Positions 10,196 to 19,619 of a DNA stretch of 64,000 nucleotides are shown in pieces; within the stretch, counting starts at the first letter, position 1; the number at the start of each line of letters is the position of its first letter. The stretch is from Isoetes taiwanensis. Its lineage: Eukaryota; Streptophyta; Lycopodiopsida; Isoetales; Isoetaceae. The stretch is taken from NCBI GenBank assembly GCA_021234155.1, contig JAJEKV010000046.1:1602298-1666297 (forward strand), written 5' to 3'. Under the pieces are notes generated by a model, which was not told the DNA's origin, ran no database searches, and was given only the letters and a program-made list of their open reading frames with translations. Position numbers and translations under genes: made by a program.

Positions 10196-10656
10196 AGGAA
10201 GCCGGAGGGCGGAGAGCGGAGGACGGAGGACGAAAGAGATGCGAAAAGGTTTAGGGCGTGCGGGTGTTGCGGAAGGCTATTTGAGGAGAAGAAACGGAGC
10301 CGTTGATGATGCCAGATGGCAGCAGATCTGAGAAAGGCGATTGGGAGGCAAAAATTTGGCTAAGTCCCCAAGCGGTAAAGGAAGAGCAAAGGAACGGTCG
10401 AGATGATTAAAAATGAACGGTAGGATGTGACAGCTTTGTGAAGGTACGAGTAATAATGACTGACGGGCGTAGGACGAAGGAATAACAATTAATGCAGGCA
10501 ACTCGAGAGTGGGATATCATAAAAATGAATGGCAGACGGTACCTTGACTAGATTTGCGGCCGGATAAGGGAATCTGGAATTAGAAATTGCATTGCATGCA
10601 ACCACGTCAGCAAATTTGTGATTGGTCCAGGTCGGCAGAGCTTTAGGCGGTCCGGC
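10196..10656. other. Gypsy spacer between the extra ORF and the antisense ORF
   Basis: Noncoding as far as I can see. It should hold the start region of the extra ORF on the minus strand and the upstream region of the antisense ORF on the plus strand. The minus-strand frame 10277-10501 lacks protein-like signs. Confidence 0.4.
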
Positions 10657-10664
10657 TATATAAA
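10657..10664 (+). promoter_or_regulatory. TATA box of antisense ORF
   Basis: TATATAAA in a GC-richer setting, 39 bases upstream of an ATG on the strand opposite to the gypsy genes. This spacing would give a very short 5' leader. Confidence 0.45.
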
Positions 10665-10702
10665 GCGAACAATGGGCAAGCAGAAAGCATCAGTTGGCGA
10701 AG

Positions 10703-10924
10703 ATGGATCTCGAGTGTACTATGCCGCGAAACTGTAACGAATGGATCACCGCGAAGATGAATGTGCTGGATCTCTGGAAGCTCCGCAACCACGGAATTGC
10801 TATGGACGACTGGTGTGCCGGGATGGCTGAGCATCCCGACAATGGAGGTGGTGATCCACCTTCGCTGGGACGACGAGCAGTGCCTCTACCACATCCTCCG
10901 TGTGACCTCTGCTCCAAACCCTGA
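10703..10924 (+). CDS. Small ORF antisense to the gypsy element
   Basis: The ATG opens MDLECTMPRNCNEWITAKMN, followed by VLDLWKLRNHGIAMDDWCAGM, with a stop at 10922-10924. From about 10838 another frame looks more protein-like (MEVVIHLRWDDEQCLYHILR, ending TSAPNPE before TAG). A single-base shift may therefore have occurred, the older product being about 85 residues. No family is recognised. Antisense ORFs between pol and the 3' LTR are a known feature of Tat-lineage plant gypsy elements, which fits the tRNA-Asp-like primer site here. A TATA box lies 39 bases upstream. Confidence 0.45.
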   Translation: MDLECTMPRNCNEWITAKMNVLDLWKLRNHGIAMDDWCAGMAEHPDNGGGDPPSLGRRAVPLPHPPCDLCSKP

Positions 10925-11101
10925 GTAGAGGTCCCCTTTTTAATGTAGGATTTTGTAAATGGGCTCAGCCCATAGCGGAAGTATATAGGCAAGGCCCACA
11001 TTTTGTTTTTCTCGACAAATATAATATAAATATGCCTCTACTCACTGTGCTGAATGTGTTTGTTGATCTTCAGAATGAATGTTTGTGTCACCTATATGGA
11101 A
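10925..11101. other. Gypsy noncoding spacer after pol
   Basis: Short AT-rich stretch between the antisense ORF and the end of pol. I see no feature. Confidence 0.4.
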
Positions 11102-12456
11102 CTATTTGAGGCGAAAACCATTAACCAGAGTAGGTCATGGTGTGCCATCTAACTCAGCCAATTTGAAAACACTAGGTTGCACCACTTGAAGAATTTGATA
11201 CGGACCAAGCCACCGAAATTTTAACTTGCCCGGAAAATGTTTGTATCTGGAGTCATAGAGCAAAACTAAATCACCGTCTTTAAATTTCTTGGCTTTGAGG
11301 TGTTTATCATGCCAGGATTTCCTTAGCTGTTGCCCAGAAAAACGCGAAGATAAGCATCTCTCCTGAGTTTATCCAACTGTTCGAGCTGATAAACACGTTC
11401 TTGAAGTGCTGCAGATGGATTATGTGCTGTGGCCAGTTGGAAATGAAGAGTCGGAAGGACATATTCAAAGGGCATGAGAGCCTCTTGGCCATATACCAAC
11501 TTGAAAGGAGTGTGGCCAGTAGCTATTTTGAAACTTGTGTTGTAAGCCCAGAGAACAGTAGGTAATTTTTCTTGCCAATTCATGCGAGAAGCATCACATA
11601 TTTTCTTCAGAATAGTGATGAGAGTCTTGTTAGTGCTTTCAGCCAAACCATTCCCTTGATGATAGTAAGGTGTGCTTTTTCTGTGATGTATATACAAATA
11701 ATCCGTCAGCTCTTTGATAGTGTGATTGATGAAATGAACTCCGCGATCACTGACGAGTTCCGTGGGACAACTGAAACGCGTGATGATATGCGTGTAAAGT
11801 ACTTTGGCCATACTGGCAGCAGTGTTGTCTGGGAGTGCACAGGCCTCCGCCCATTTTGTAGCATAATCCGTGATAACCAAAATATAGCGGGCACGGATGT
11901 GCCGCGCAGGAGGATCCATGGGTTCCACAAAGTCCATTCCCCATTTGCTGAAGGTAGCGGAGTGGCAACCGGCGCCAAAGGTAGTGCGTCACGGGCCTGG
12001 GCCGACCTACACGCTGACAGACATCTCACGTGCGGGCGTGAGCGTGGGCATCCTTGAAGAGCGTGGGCCAGAAATAGCCTGCCAGAAGAATTTTGCGTGC
12101 CGTGGTGTTACCACTGAAATGGCCACCATCAAGCCCGTCATGAGCTTGTTGAACGATAGCGGGCACCTCGTGAAGGAGAACACATCGACGGAGGACCATG
12201 TTTTTGTCGCGTTTGTACAGATGGCCCGCAACCATGGTATAGTCACGGACCTCACGGAGAAACTGACGACGGCGTGAGTGAAGCTTTTCTGGAGAGAGCG
12301 TGGGATCCTCTGATGGAAGGGCCCCAGATAGGAGATATTGCTGATAGTTATGAAACCAATGAGGTGTGGCTGTGACTAAGAACAGTTGGGTGTCTGGAAA
12401 AACATCAGAAACACCCGTGGACAGATCATCTGTGTGGATGCGTGAGAGATAATCGG
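11102..12456 (-). pseudogene. pol: Gypsy integrase and pol C-terminus
   Basis: From the right: ADYLSRIHTDD marks the end of RNase H. A zinc-binding HHCC segment follows (GGHFSGNTTARKIL, CDVCQRVG). The catalytic core shows VITDYATKWAEA (Asp), LVSDRGVHFIN (Asp) and GLAESTNKTL (Glu). A frame change near 11340 leads to GQQLRKSWHDKHLKAKKF, FPGKLKFRWLGPYQIL and a final VNGFRLK before the stop near 11102. No chromodomain is visible. A TGA at 11135-11137 stands where TGG is expected. The 5' end of this part is cut by the Mutator-like insertion. Confidence 0.88.
12448..12456. repeat. 9 bp target-site duplication, left copy
   Basis: GATAATCGG is repeated at 13913-13921. Joining the two pol halves over one copy restores the expected VPDY-LSRI boundary. 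Confidence 0.85.
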
Positions 12457-13069
12457 CCCGGGGGCTTCACCCCTTTATATAGAGCATATGGCATGTGCGT
12501 GCAAGGGGTCGACTGAAACCCCCCTGTATACGGCTTTTTGCGGGCGAAACCCCCCAACAATACGTACATATGAATTTTAATTTTTGGCCCCTTATCCGTA
12601 CATGTACTCCAGTCCCAACTAGCAATCCATATACCCTTTCCCATACATATACTGGACACCATAAGAAAAGTCCTAGCCCTTGTAGCACATATGGTAACAC
12701 ATCATTTTTTGAATTTTTTTTAGTCATTACCCCATTACAAGAGCTAGCTAAGCTAGTTTGTTGTAGTTTGGAGTTTGATTATTCAAATAGAAGCCCATAT
12801 TAAATGCAAGGTTAAAAGGGGGATTAACCGGGGGATTAACATCATAGGGGCATCTAAGTTGATTAGGGAGTTGAATTATCAATTGCCCTACAAAGTTTAT
12901 AAGGCACGAAAGGATAGATCAAATAGCTTCACAATTATTAGCCAATGTTGGCCAATGGTTTATAATTTTGAAATGTTGGCCAATGGTTTATAATGTTGGC
13001 ATATGGGATGTTGAAATGTTGTCCTAACCCCTATGGTAGTTATGGTCCTAACCCTTATGGCAACACTTA

Positions 13070-13215
13070 TGGCCAAACATCATAACCTATGTCACCTCAA
13101 AAGGTTAACATCATAACCTATGTCACCTCAAAAGGGACGTTTACATCATAACCTATATACCTATGGCAAATAAAATCATAACCTTTAACATGATAATCTA
13201 TTGGCATACTGACAT
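13070..13215. repeat. CATAACCTATG tandem repeats
   Basis: Four or more imperfect units containing CATAACCTATG, two of them followed by TCACCTCAAAAGG, within the Mutator-like element. Confidence 0.6.
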
Positions 13216-13364
13216 CATAATCTATGGAATATTGGCATCAAATTTGCATATTCTGCTTTGGCTTTATAAGTAGTGGCCGTCGTTTCTTCTCTATCACCAT
13301 CACCCATCCTATTCCCGGATCCTATTCCTTCCCAAGTTCCTTCCTTCCTTCCCCTCGCTTTGGA

Positions 13365-13535
13365 ATGGCCCGGATCAAGGTGACTGCCCGAAGGCAGCCT
13401 GCAGAATCATCCTCTTCCAGCCATCCAGGCATGGAGATGATGTTCGTGGCAACATTTACCTGTTTGGAGGTGAACCGATTGATTAACCTGCAAAATGAAA
13501 CTCACAAGAGAGTCAGAGGAATTCGAAATAGATGA
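13365..13535 (+). CDS. Short ORF inside the Mutator-like element
   Basis: A CTTTATAAGTAG TATA-like site at about 13261 and a pyrimidine-rich leader precede an ATG opening MARIKVTARRQPAESSSSS. The first nine residues resemble a histone H3 or CENH3 tail (MARTKxTAR). The rest does not continue as H3 and stops after 56 residues. It may be a captured first exon with its promoter, as Pack-MULEs do, or chance. No donor gene is evident. Confidence 0.25.
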   Translation: MARIKVTARRQPAESSSSSHPGMEMMFVATFTCLEVNRLINLQNETHKRVRGIRNR

Positions 13536-13912
13536 TTGACTGCATTCTATAAACCAAAATGTTGCAAAATTTATGAACGTAGGGTCTATAAACCTTGAAG
13601 ATATGTAAAAACTTCCACGAAAATTTCATCCAATGTCTACAAATTCGTCCACGGTTAAGAATTTCGTCCACCAAATTGCCAAGAACAGAAGACCCGTCCA
13701 AGATTAAGCTTGTGTCTTCACCCTACACCCCTAGAAGGATCCATATGGGAGCGCCGTCTCCCGCTCGACCACCTCTACTTGATGTGAAACGCGGTGGTAG
13801 GTGGAAAAAATCAGATGGCAACCAGGCCGTTAACGGACCCCTAACCCAATAAAAAATACCCCTACCAGTCACGAAGGTGGTTTGTACGTGTTGTTAAAGG
13901 TGAAGTCCCCTT

Positions 13913-14795
13913 GATAATCGGGTACCACATGAGATTTGCCTGCCTTGTGAATGATTTCGAAAGGAGCGAATTCTTGCAGAAGTAGGACCCAACGAGCAAT
14001 GCGACCCGTGGGCGTGGCCTTGTTGATCAAATAGAGCAGAGCTTGATGATCAACGAAGAACTTGATCTTGCTTCCCAACAAATAATGACGGAAACGTTGG
14101 ACACAGAAAACTAAGCCCAATGCTTCCCGCTCCGTGGCAGAATAATTGCGTTCGGCAGGATTGAGTTTCCGGCTAGCATAGCGGATGGGTTTATCCGTGT
14201 GCTCATCATATGCCTGTGAAAGAACAGCACCAATGGCAAAAGCCGAGACATCGACATGAACATGAAAAGGCTTGTCCCATTGAGGAGGAACAAGGACCGG
14301 GGCCTGGGTAAGCAAGATCTTCAGCTGCTGAAAGGCTGCCTCCGCCTGGGGATTCCAAGCCCAAGAGGATTCATCACCCGTGAGTTTATGAATGGGATCA
14401 GCAATGGCAGCGAGTCCAGGAATGAAGGTGGCATAATAATTGACCTTACCCAGGAAGGAGCGTGTCTCTTTGATGTTGGAGGGTGCTTGAGCCTTCAGCA
14501 CACAACTAATTTTTGCAGGATCCGTGGTGATGCCTTCTTTACTAACCACATGACCCAAAAGAACTCCGGAGGTGACACAAAAAGTGCACTTCTCAGGATT
14601 GAGACTGATACCAGACTCATCACATTTTTGAAATACCAGCTCTAACTTCTCCAGGTGATCATCCATGGAGCTGTAGGCCGAGAAATCATCTTGAAAAATT
14701 TGGAGGAAAGGATTTTCTTTCATATAGTCTTGAAAGACAGAAAGCATGATGCGTTCAAATGTGGATGGAGAGTTTGAGAGCCCAAAGGGAACCAC
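13913..14795 (-). pseudogene. pol: Gypsy reverse transcriptase C-terminus and RNase H
   Basis: The open frame reads MVPFGLSNSPSTFERIM, then FQDD at 14685-14696 in place of the usual Y-x-DD, and SFLGKVNYYATFIPG. RNase H follows with DKPFHVHVDVSAFAIGAVL (first Asp), SATEREALGLVFCVQRFRHY (Glu), FFVDHQALLYL (Asp) and HKAGKSHVVPDY. It is cut at VPDY by the Mutator-like insertion. This is a long intact frame, so most damage lies elsewhere in pol. Confidence 0.9.
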
Positions 14796-15613
14796 CTTGT
14801 ATGCAAAAGTGCCCCACGGCGTGCTGAAGGTGGTTTTGAGTTGATCTTCTTAGAAATTTGATTGTACCCTGAAAAATCATCCATGAAAGAGTACATCTCG
14901 TGACCAACAACCTCTTCCAGAACCTGGTCTGTGAAGGGAAGCGAGAAGTGATCCCGTTCCGTGGCCTGATTTAATTTGCGATAGTCCACGCAAACCCGGA
15001 TCTTTCCATTATGCTTGAGAGCAATGACAATGGGGCTCACCCACTCGGAATGTTTGACCTCATAAATTAGGCCAGCGGCCAGGAGTTTGTCAATTTTAGC
15101 TTTGACATGGTCACGATAGTTGGGGTTGAGCCGATACTGTCGTTGCTATATTGGGCGTGCATCAGGTTTAGTGGGAATGGTCAGTTCCCCTAACTCTTTT
15201 TTGATACCCCGAAGGTCTTTATAGCTCCAAGCAAAGATATGTTTGAATTTTTTGAACAAGATGACGGTGCGTGCTTTATAATTGGGTGGAAGATTGGCAG
15301 CCAGACGGACTGGTTGATTGTTACCAATGTCCACGATTTCCACCTCAAGAGTTTGAATATGTGGGACAACCTCCGTATCCTGAACGACATGAGCAGGAGG
15401 TTGGAGCATGACAGGAGGTGCAGCATTTTGAGTAGTGAAGAAAAGAGGCTGCTGAGCGTCATCAAGCAGAGGTTGCTTCATGATGGCATGAACATCCACA
15501 AGCTCAGAAGGAACTTTCGTGTCAGAGAAATGATCAAGACGTTGAATTCGATTGCAAGGAGCCAGGTAAGGGTCCAATAGAGCGGCCACGGCCTGGTCCT
15601 GATCAAGAGTCAT
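14720..15613 (-). pseudogene. pol: Gypsy reverse transcriptase N-terminus
   Basis: Contains KHNGKIRVCVDYRKLNQAT, FTDQVLEEVVGHEMYSFMD and DFSGYNQI (first catalytic Asp), after a protease-RT linker (MTLDQDQAVAALLDPYLAP...). A stop near 15145 and a frameshift near 14840, in the region that should read KTAFRTPWGTF-like, break the frame. It overlaps the next frame at 14720-14795. Confidence 0.87.
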
Positions 15614-16623
15614 TTCACCCCAAGGATCAGCATACTCAGGGTAGGATGAGAGAGACAGACTCGCTGGTGGAGCCTAAACGTTATGTTTTGAGCCTCTTTA
15701 GAGTCAATATCAGAGATTGAGGGTTCTGCATGTTCAACAGAAATTAACTTGCCCGTTTCCAAATCCATAGTAGCATTGAGATGACCATCAGTGATAACAA
15801 GTTGATCCGTGGCCCAGTAGTGAATACTTTTAGCCTGGCGGAGAAAAGGTCTTCCAACCAGCATTTCGTAATCACCCGGATCTTCTCCAGCCTTTCAAAC
15901 CCCAAATTCCAAGGGAAATTTGAGATCACCAATACTAATGTGAAGAAAATGGGTGATGCCTTGAGGGCGCGTGATATGGCCATTGGCCAACTTGATGTCG
16001 TAGGGGGCACGATAGAGCTGCTTAATGCCCAATGGCTTCTGGAGCTTATCAGTAATGAGATTGACAGCACTTCCTCCATCAATTTGAACGTGATTGATTT
16101 GTTGATTGCCCGTGGGCGTTGAAATAGCCACGGCTCCTACCAGAACAGTGGAAAGGGGCAACTGGTCTTTGAGAGCAGGACAGAGTTTCAAAATGGTGGC
16201 AAGGCTCAAGGGAATCTTGATTTTTGCAAGCTCTTCTTGGAGTTCCAGAGGAACATGAGAAAATAGATCAGCAGGATCCAAAGGAACAGGAGTCTGAGGC
16301 AAAGAAGCAGAAACCTCTTTGAGAAGCTCCACCTCTGCAGCAATATTGGGATACGACTGAGAGTGTGGGCTCTTAGATGATGACGGTGTCTCCTGATGCT
16401 GCTGAGCACGCGTAGTGGCATGAACATTGGCAAGCGTGCGGCCTTCAGCAGCCTGCATGAGTTTAAGAATACTCTGTCTCACCTTTGGCATGACATGAGG
16501 CATGAGTTTATCCAAATCGAGCATGAAGTGGACCTTTTTTTCATCTTCATGAGGGACCGTGTCGACAGCAAAAGCTGGTCGCGTGTTGTGAGGAATGACT
16601 GATTTGGCGAGAAACCAAACCAA
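15614..16623 (-). pseudogene. Gypsy protease region
   Basis: The frame at 15895-16623 ends with a retropepsin-like active site, HVQIDGGSAVNLITDKL at about 16045-16095; the D-G-G-S form is common in plant gypsy elements. The continuation in another frame (15864-15610) includes MLVGRPFLRQAKSIHYW, the conserved LGRPFL flap-side motif. Upstream is a charged Gag-protease linker. One frameshift separates the two parts. Confidence 0.8.
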
Positions 16624-18424
16624 CCCAATTTGACTGCTGGACTGGAGGATTGAGAGCTTGATAAATTTCTTCTTGAGCTTGTTGATCCAGAGGAGTGGAG
16701 GATGATGCTGCTTGCGGAGGTCTCTGTTGTTGAGGTGGCCGTGGTGGCTTTCTCAAAACAGGACGCGGGCCTTGTTTGCCATTGGCAACTCAGAGTTGAT
16801 AAGCCGTGAGTCTGACGGAAGAGTTTGATTGGTTCCCGAAAGTTGAACTTTGACTTGAGGAAGTTGAGGGCACGCCGTGGTGGTATGACCTCATTCTTGA
16901 CAATGATAACACTGAGCCTTGGAAGGATCAAAAGGTGGACGGGGGCCTTGACCCCGAGACTGCTGAGGTTGCTGAGATTGTTGATACTGTTGAGGTTGTT
17001 GAGCTTGAAATTGCTGAGGCGGGTATGATTGTTGCTGTGGGGGCGTGGTTTGCACCTAGAAAACCATTTTGTGTCTGAAGGGTGTAGGATGAGAACGAGT
17101 ACACTCCTCCGTGGCATGATTGCACATGTTGCATCGTTTACAGTGAGGAGGACCATTAGTGGAGTTGCATTCATTGGCAAGATGTCCTTGATATTTACAG
17201 ATATGGCACCAGATCTGAGTGCGTTGAGGATTGGCTTGTTGAGGCTGAACCGCATTCTGAGGAACCATGACGGGGGGCATGAAAGGAAGTTCCGTGAGGG
17301 CAACACCCCGTGAGCAGACATTGACCGAGTGATTGACCAATTCGATCGCCTGCTCCAAAGTCTTAGGACACAGGTACTCAGTCATGAGATGAATGGCAGG
17401 AGGAAGGCCTTGCGTAAACCGACAAGAATCGCTTTTGCGGGGGTACCCCGAGCTTGGTCACCGTATCGTGAAGGCGTCCGCTAAATCACGCTGCGACTCG
17501 TGGGTTGCTGTTGAAGATCATTGAGTTGCTTGAGCAGGAGTTGGTCATCGTCTGTGATGTCATAATGAGAGAGAAATGCCGATTTTATTTCTTGTCTATT
17601 TTGCTTCCAGTGGCTTTTGTTGGCCATGAGCCATTGATAAGGGGCGCCTCGCAGCGTGGTAGAAAAGATGTGGAACTTGAGTTGAGGTTGAGCATGACCA
17701 TTGAGAATGGCCAAAGCCTCAAATTCCTCCATGTGAGCTTGAGCACTCTGATCCAGAGGCTTGTCTTTATTATTGCCAAAGGTGGGATATGTCAGCTTCA
17801 GATTGTGAATAGGAGATGGGGGCTGAACAGGCGCATAGACAAGTGGAGCATAAGCAGGAACGTAGCTGGAGGGAACATCGGTGGGTTGAGAACCAGCCGG
17901 CATAGGAACAGAAAAATTGGAAGGTCCAGAGAGAGGAGCATCCTGTGGCGATGGACCATGGGAGCCCTCTTCATTGAGCTTGAGATCAGTGAGATTGTAA
18001 CTGGAAGAGCGTGCTGAAAAGACGGGGAAGTCTGATATTCATGAACATGGGGAGGGCCTAAAGAAACATGAGGGTAGCCCGTCCCAGCAGGAGAAGAAGA
18101 AGGTTGCGAAGGCAGAGGGATGTGACCAGAGGGGATATGGATGTAGGTGCTTTCGGGAGTTTGGAAATAATGAGGAGTGGGCTGAACAGGTGTATGATGG
18201 GGCGACTGGGGTTGAGAGCAATGTTTACACGCAGGGGGAGACCCTGGTCGAGAATGAACGCGAGGAGTAGGCAGTGCCGACTGGGCTCTTGAGCGGACAC
18301 GACCGCCCTCAATATCATAATCAGTGTCATACATGTCTCTAACAGATGCGCGACGCTGATGGCGCTCCAAGCGAGCCGCGGTTTGGCAAAGAAGTTTTTC
18401 CGGAGTGAAGGCACGAGCAGACAT
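16624..18424 (-). pseudogene. gag: Gypsy gag
   Basis: The ATG at 18424 lies 48 bases from the 5' LTR and opens MSARAFTPEKLLCQTAARLE. A P/S/H-rich stretch leads by frameshift near 17850 to the capsid domain (LTYPTFGNNKDKP, ILNGHAQPQLKFHIFSTTL, QEIKSAFLSHYD). Further frames hold zinc knuckles: WCHICKYQGHLANEC near 17180-17225, CKRCNMCNHATEEC near 17107-17150, and CYHCQE-stop-GHTTTAC near 16880-16920. In the third, a TGA (16891-16893) interrupts the knuckle. Multiple zinc knuckles are more than the usual one or two. Confidence 0.85.
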
Positions 18425-18452
18425 ATTGAAAAGAAGAAAAGAAGAAAGATCA

Positions 18453-18470
18453 GACCCGGCAGCGGCGACA
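18453..18470 (-). promoter_or_regulatory. Gypsy primer-binding site
   Basis: On the minus strand TGTCGCCGCTGCCGGGTC follows the 5' LTR after one base. It resembles TGGCGCCGTTGCCGGGGA, the tRNA-Asp-type site of Tat/Athila elements, at most positions. Confidence 0.7.
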
Positions 18471-18471
18471 G

Positions 18472-19038
18472 TGTTTAGGGTCTGGGGTCAAGATCTCCTG
18501 CAAGACAGCCCTCGGTGAGGACCCTTGGATCAAACAGGAAAATCCTAGCTGAGTGTCACGTGGGATTTTGCAAAGGAACCAAAAAGGGAAAACAGGAAAG
18601 AACAACAACTAGTGAAGATAATGATGCTTCCTTGATATCACTGAGTGTACAAGAGCTCTCAGAAACGAGAGAAAGGCTCGAGACAAGGACTAAAACTCAT
18701 CTAGAAAACTGAGTTATAACTCTACTCATATATATAGTACAATGGCCTTGGGCCCCAAATAGGTGTTTAGCAGATTCCGCTATCAACTCCTTGATCAAAG
18801 CCTGATTTTCAGGAAATCTGGCGGTGCCTTCTTTACGTTCCTGGAATCACGCTAAGTGCTGACTGTACTTCTGCAGGTGCATCATTTATCTGTTCTCTGC
18901 CTCTTCTTTGGCGTGGTCTTCGGCGTGGTCTTCGGCGGAGGTTTGCTACCTGATGCTTGACCTTGACCTGGCATCTTGTTCCTGCCTTGATCCGTGGTGT
19001 GCATGAATAGTCCTATACCAGGACGTACAGGACTAACA
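18472..19038 (-). repeat. Gypsy 5' LTR
   Basis: 567 bases, TGTTTAGGG...GGACTAACA on the plus strand, the partner of 2034-2608. A TATATATAT core at about 18727-18737 is a candidate minus-strand promoter for gag. Confidence 0.93.
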
Positions 19039-19043
19039 TTGAG
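19039..19043. repeat. Target-site duplication TTGAG, right copy
   Basis: Follows the CA of the right LTR and matches 2029-2033. Confidence 0.9.
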
Positions 19044-19172
19044 GCCCTTGTGCTAAATAGGACTTCGTTTTCTCAAACAGTAGAAAACATTTTTGGTTTG
19101 TCTTTCCTTGTGAAAGATGGCCGTGCTGAAATAACTTGTGGAAAAGAAGGCCATGTCGTAGTCCCAAGAAAT
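19044..19172 (+). pseudogene. NSE4: NSE4 fragment, downstream part
   Basis: The frame continues exactly from RAQLE at 2033: [20 protein letters not shown], then [10 protein letters not shown] and GHVVVPRN. The L-NR-SF-QTVEN motif is the diagnostic C-terminal box of NSE4 proteins. After VVVPRN the sequence stops matching NSE4 (no FxFRxDxxDW ending) and enters a stretch shared with the APH1-like exon at 19473. Confidence 0.85.
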
Positions 19173-19436
19173 GTCCCTTGGGGCTTGCCTTTGCAATCTT
19201 CTTCTCTGGATGGGTTTCTCCCATAGATACGTCGGGCGAGGATTTCATGCCAAGGTTTTAGATTTGGATGGCTCTTACAGTGAATTGAGAATTGATGATA
19301 ATATAGAAATTGTTTTAACATCATTTATCAGGTCATTTATCAGGTCTCAGGTTGAAATGTTTGTGAAATTAGTAGGTTTGGTATTTAGCGCCAGGTTTTC
19401 CATGAAGTGCTGTTCTAAAGATAAAGGGCAGAAGAC
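19173..19436 (+). other. Junction segment between NSE4 and APH1-like fragments
   Basis: The first 30 or so bases nearly equal 19473-19503 (cttggggc-tgcctttgcaatcttcttctc). The rest has short open frames but no recognised protein. A second AGGTCATTTATC-like repeat (tcatttatcagg twice near 19322-19344) is present. Confidence 0.5.
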
Positions 19437-19542
19437 ATGACTGCAATTAGCGGCATTGGTTATGTATTACTCTCCTTGGGGCCTGCCTTTGCAATCTTCT
19501 TCTCGGTCATCATCTCCATCCTAGTGCTCACGCTCTTTGCCA
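19437..19542 (+). pseudogene. APH1-like first-exon fragment
   Basis: APH1 is a multi-pass membrane subunit of gamma-secretase. The ATG opens MTAISGIGYVLLSLGPAFAI and continues hydrophobic (FFSVIISILVLTLFAR) to a GT donor. The first 25 residues fit the start of plant APH1 (GIGY, LGP, F..VI), but the second half diverges from the expected KPFLILTVLSS. Only this exon is present. It could instead be another membrane protein with a similar start. Confidence 0.4.
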
Positions 19543-19619
19543 GGTAGTGTCATGTCATTTGTGGGCAGTTATTAACAAGCAACCTAGATCTCTGTATTGT
19601 TCCTCTGGGTTAACTGGCA

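Larger units (their letters stand above)
12457..13912. mobile_element. Mutator-like non-autonomous element
   Basis: A 1456-base block interrupts gypsy pol at the RNase H/integrase boundary and is flanked by a perfect 9-base duplication, the size made by Mutator-like transposases. The ends are imperfect inverted repeats: GGGGGCTTCACC on the left, GGGGACTTCACC on the right as read inward. Inside are AT-rich repeats of CATAACCTATG-like units (about 13080-13230) and a promoter-like stretch followed by a short ORF. No transposase is present. Confidence 0.7.
2034..19038 (-). mobile_element. Ty3/gypsy LTR retrotransposon with nested insertions
   Basis: The two LTRs (2034-2608 and 18472-19038) share their TG...CA ends and are flanked by TTGAG. 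On the minus strand, reading from the right, come the 5' LTR, a primer-binding site, gag, protease, RT, RNase H and integrase, then an extra ORF, the polypurine tract (TTTGGTGGGGGGAG) and the 3' LTR. RT-RNaseH before integrase is the Ty3/gypsy order. The primer site resembles the tRNA-Asp-type site used by the Tat/Athila group. A copia element (2820-7345) and a Mutator-like element (12457-13912) sit inside, leaving roughly 11 kb of gypsy sequence. By eye the LTRs differ at about 20 of 570 positions plus one 12-base repeat unit. All ORFs carry frameshifts or stops, so it is not autonomous now. Confidence 0.93.

Noticed and set aside
12570-13000. Open frames in the Mutator-like element as a transposase
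   Set aside because: They are short, AT-driven and lack DDE or zinc-finger motifs.
13365-13535. A genuine histone H3 gene
   Set aside because: Only the first nine residues resemble H3; the histone fold is absent.
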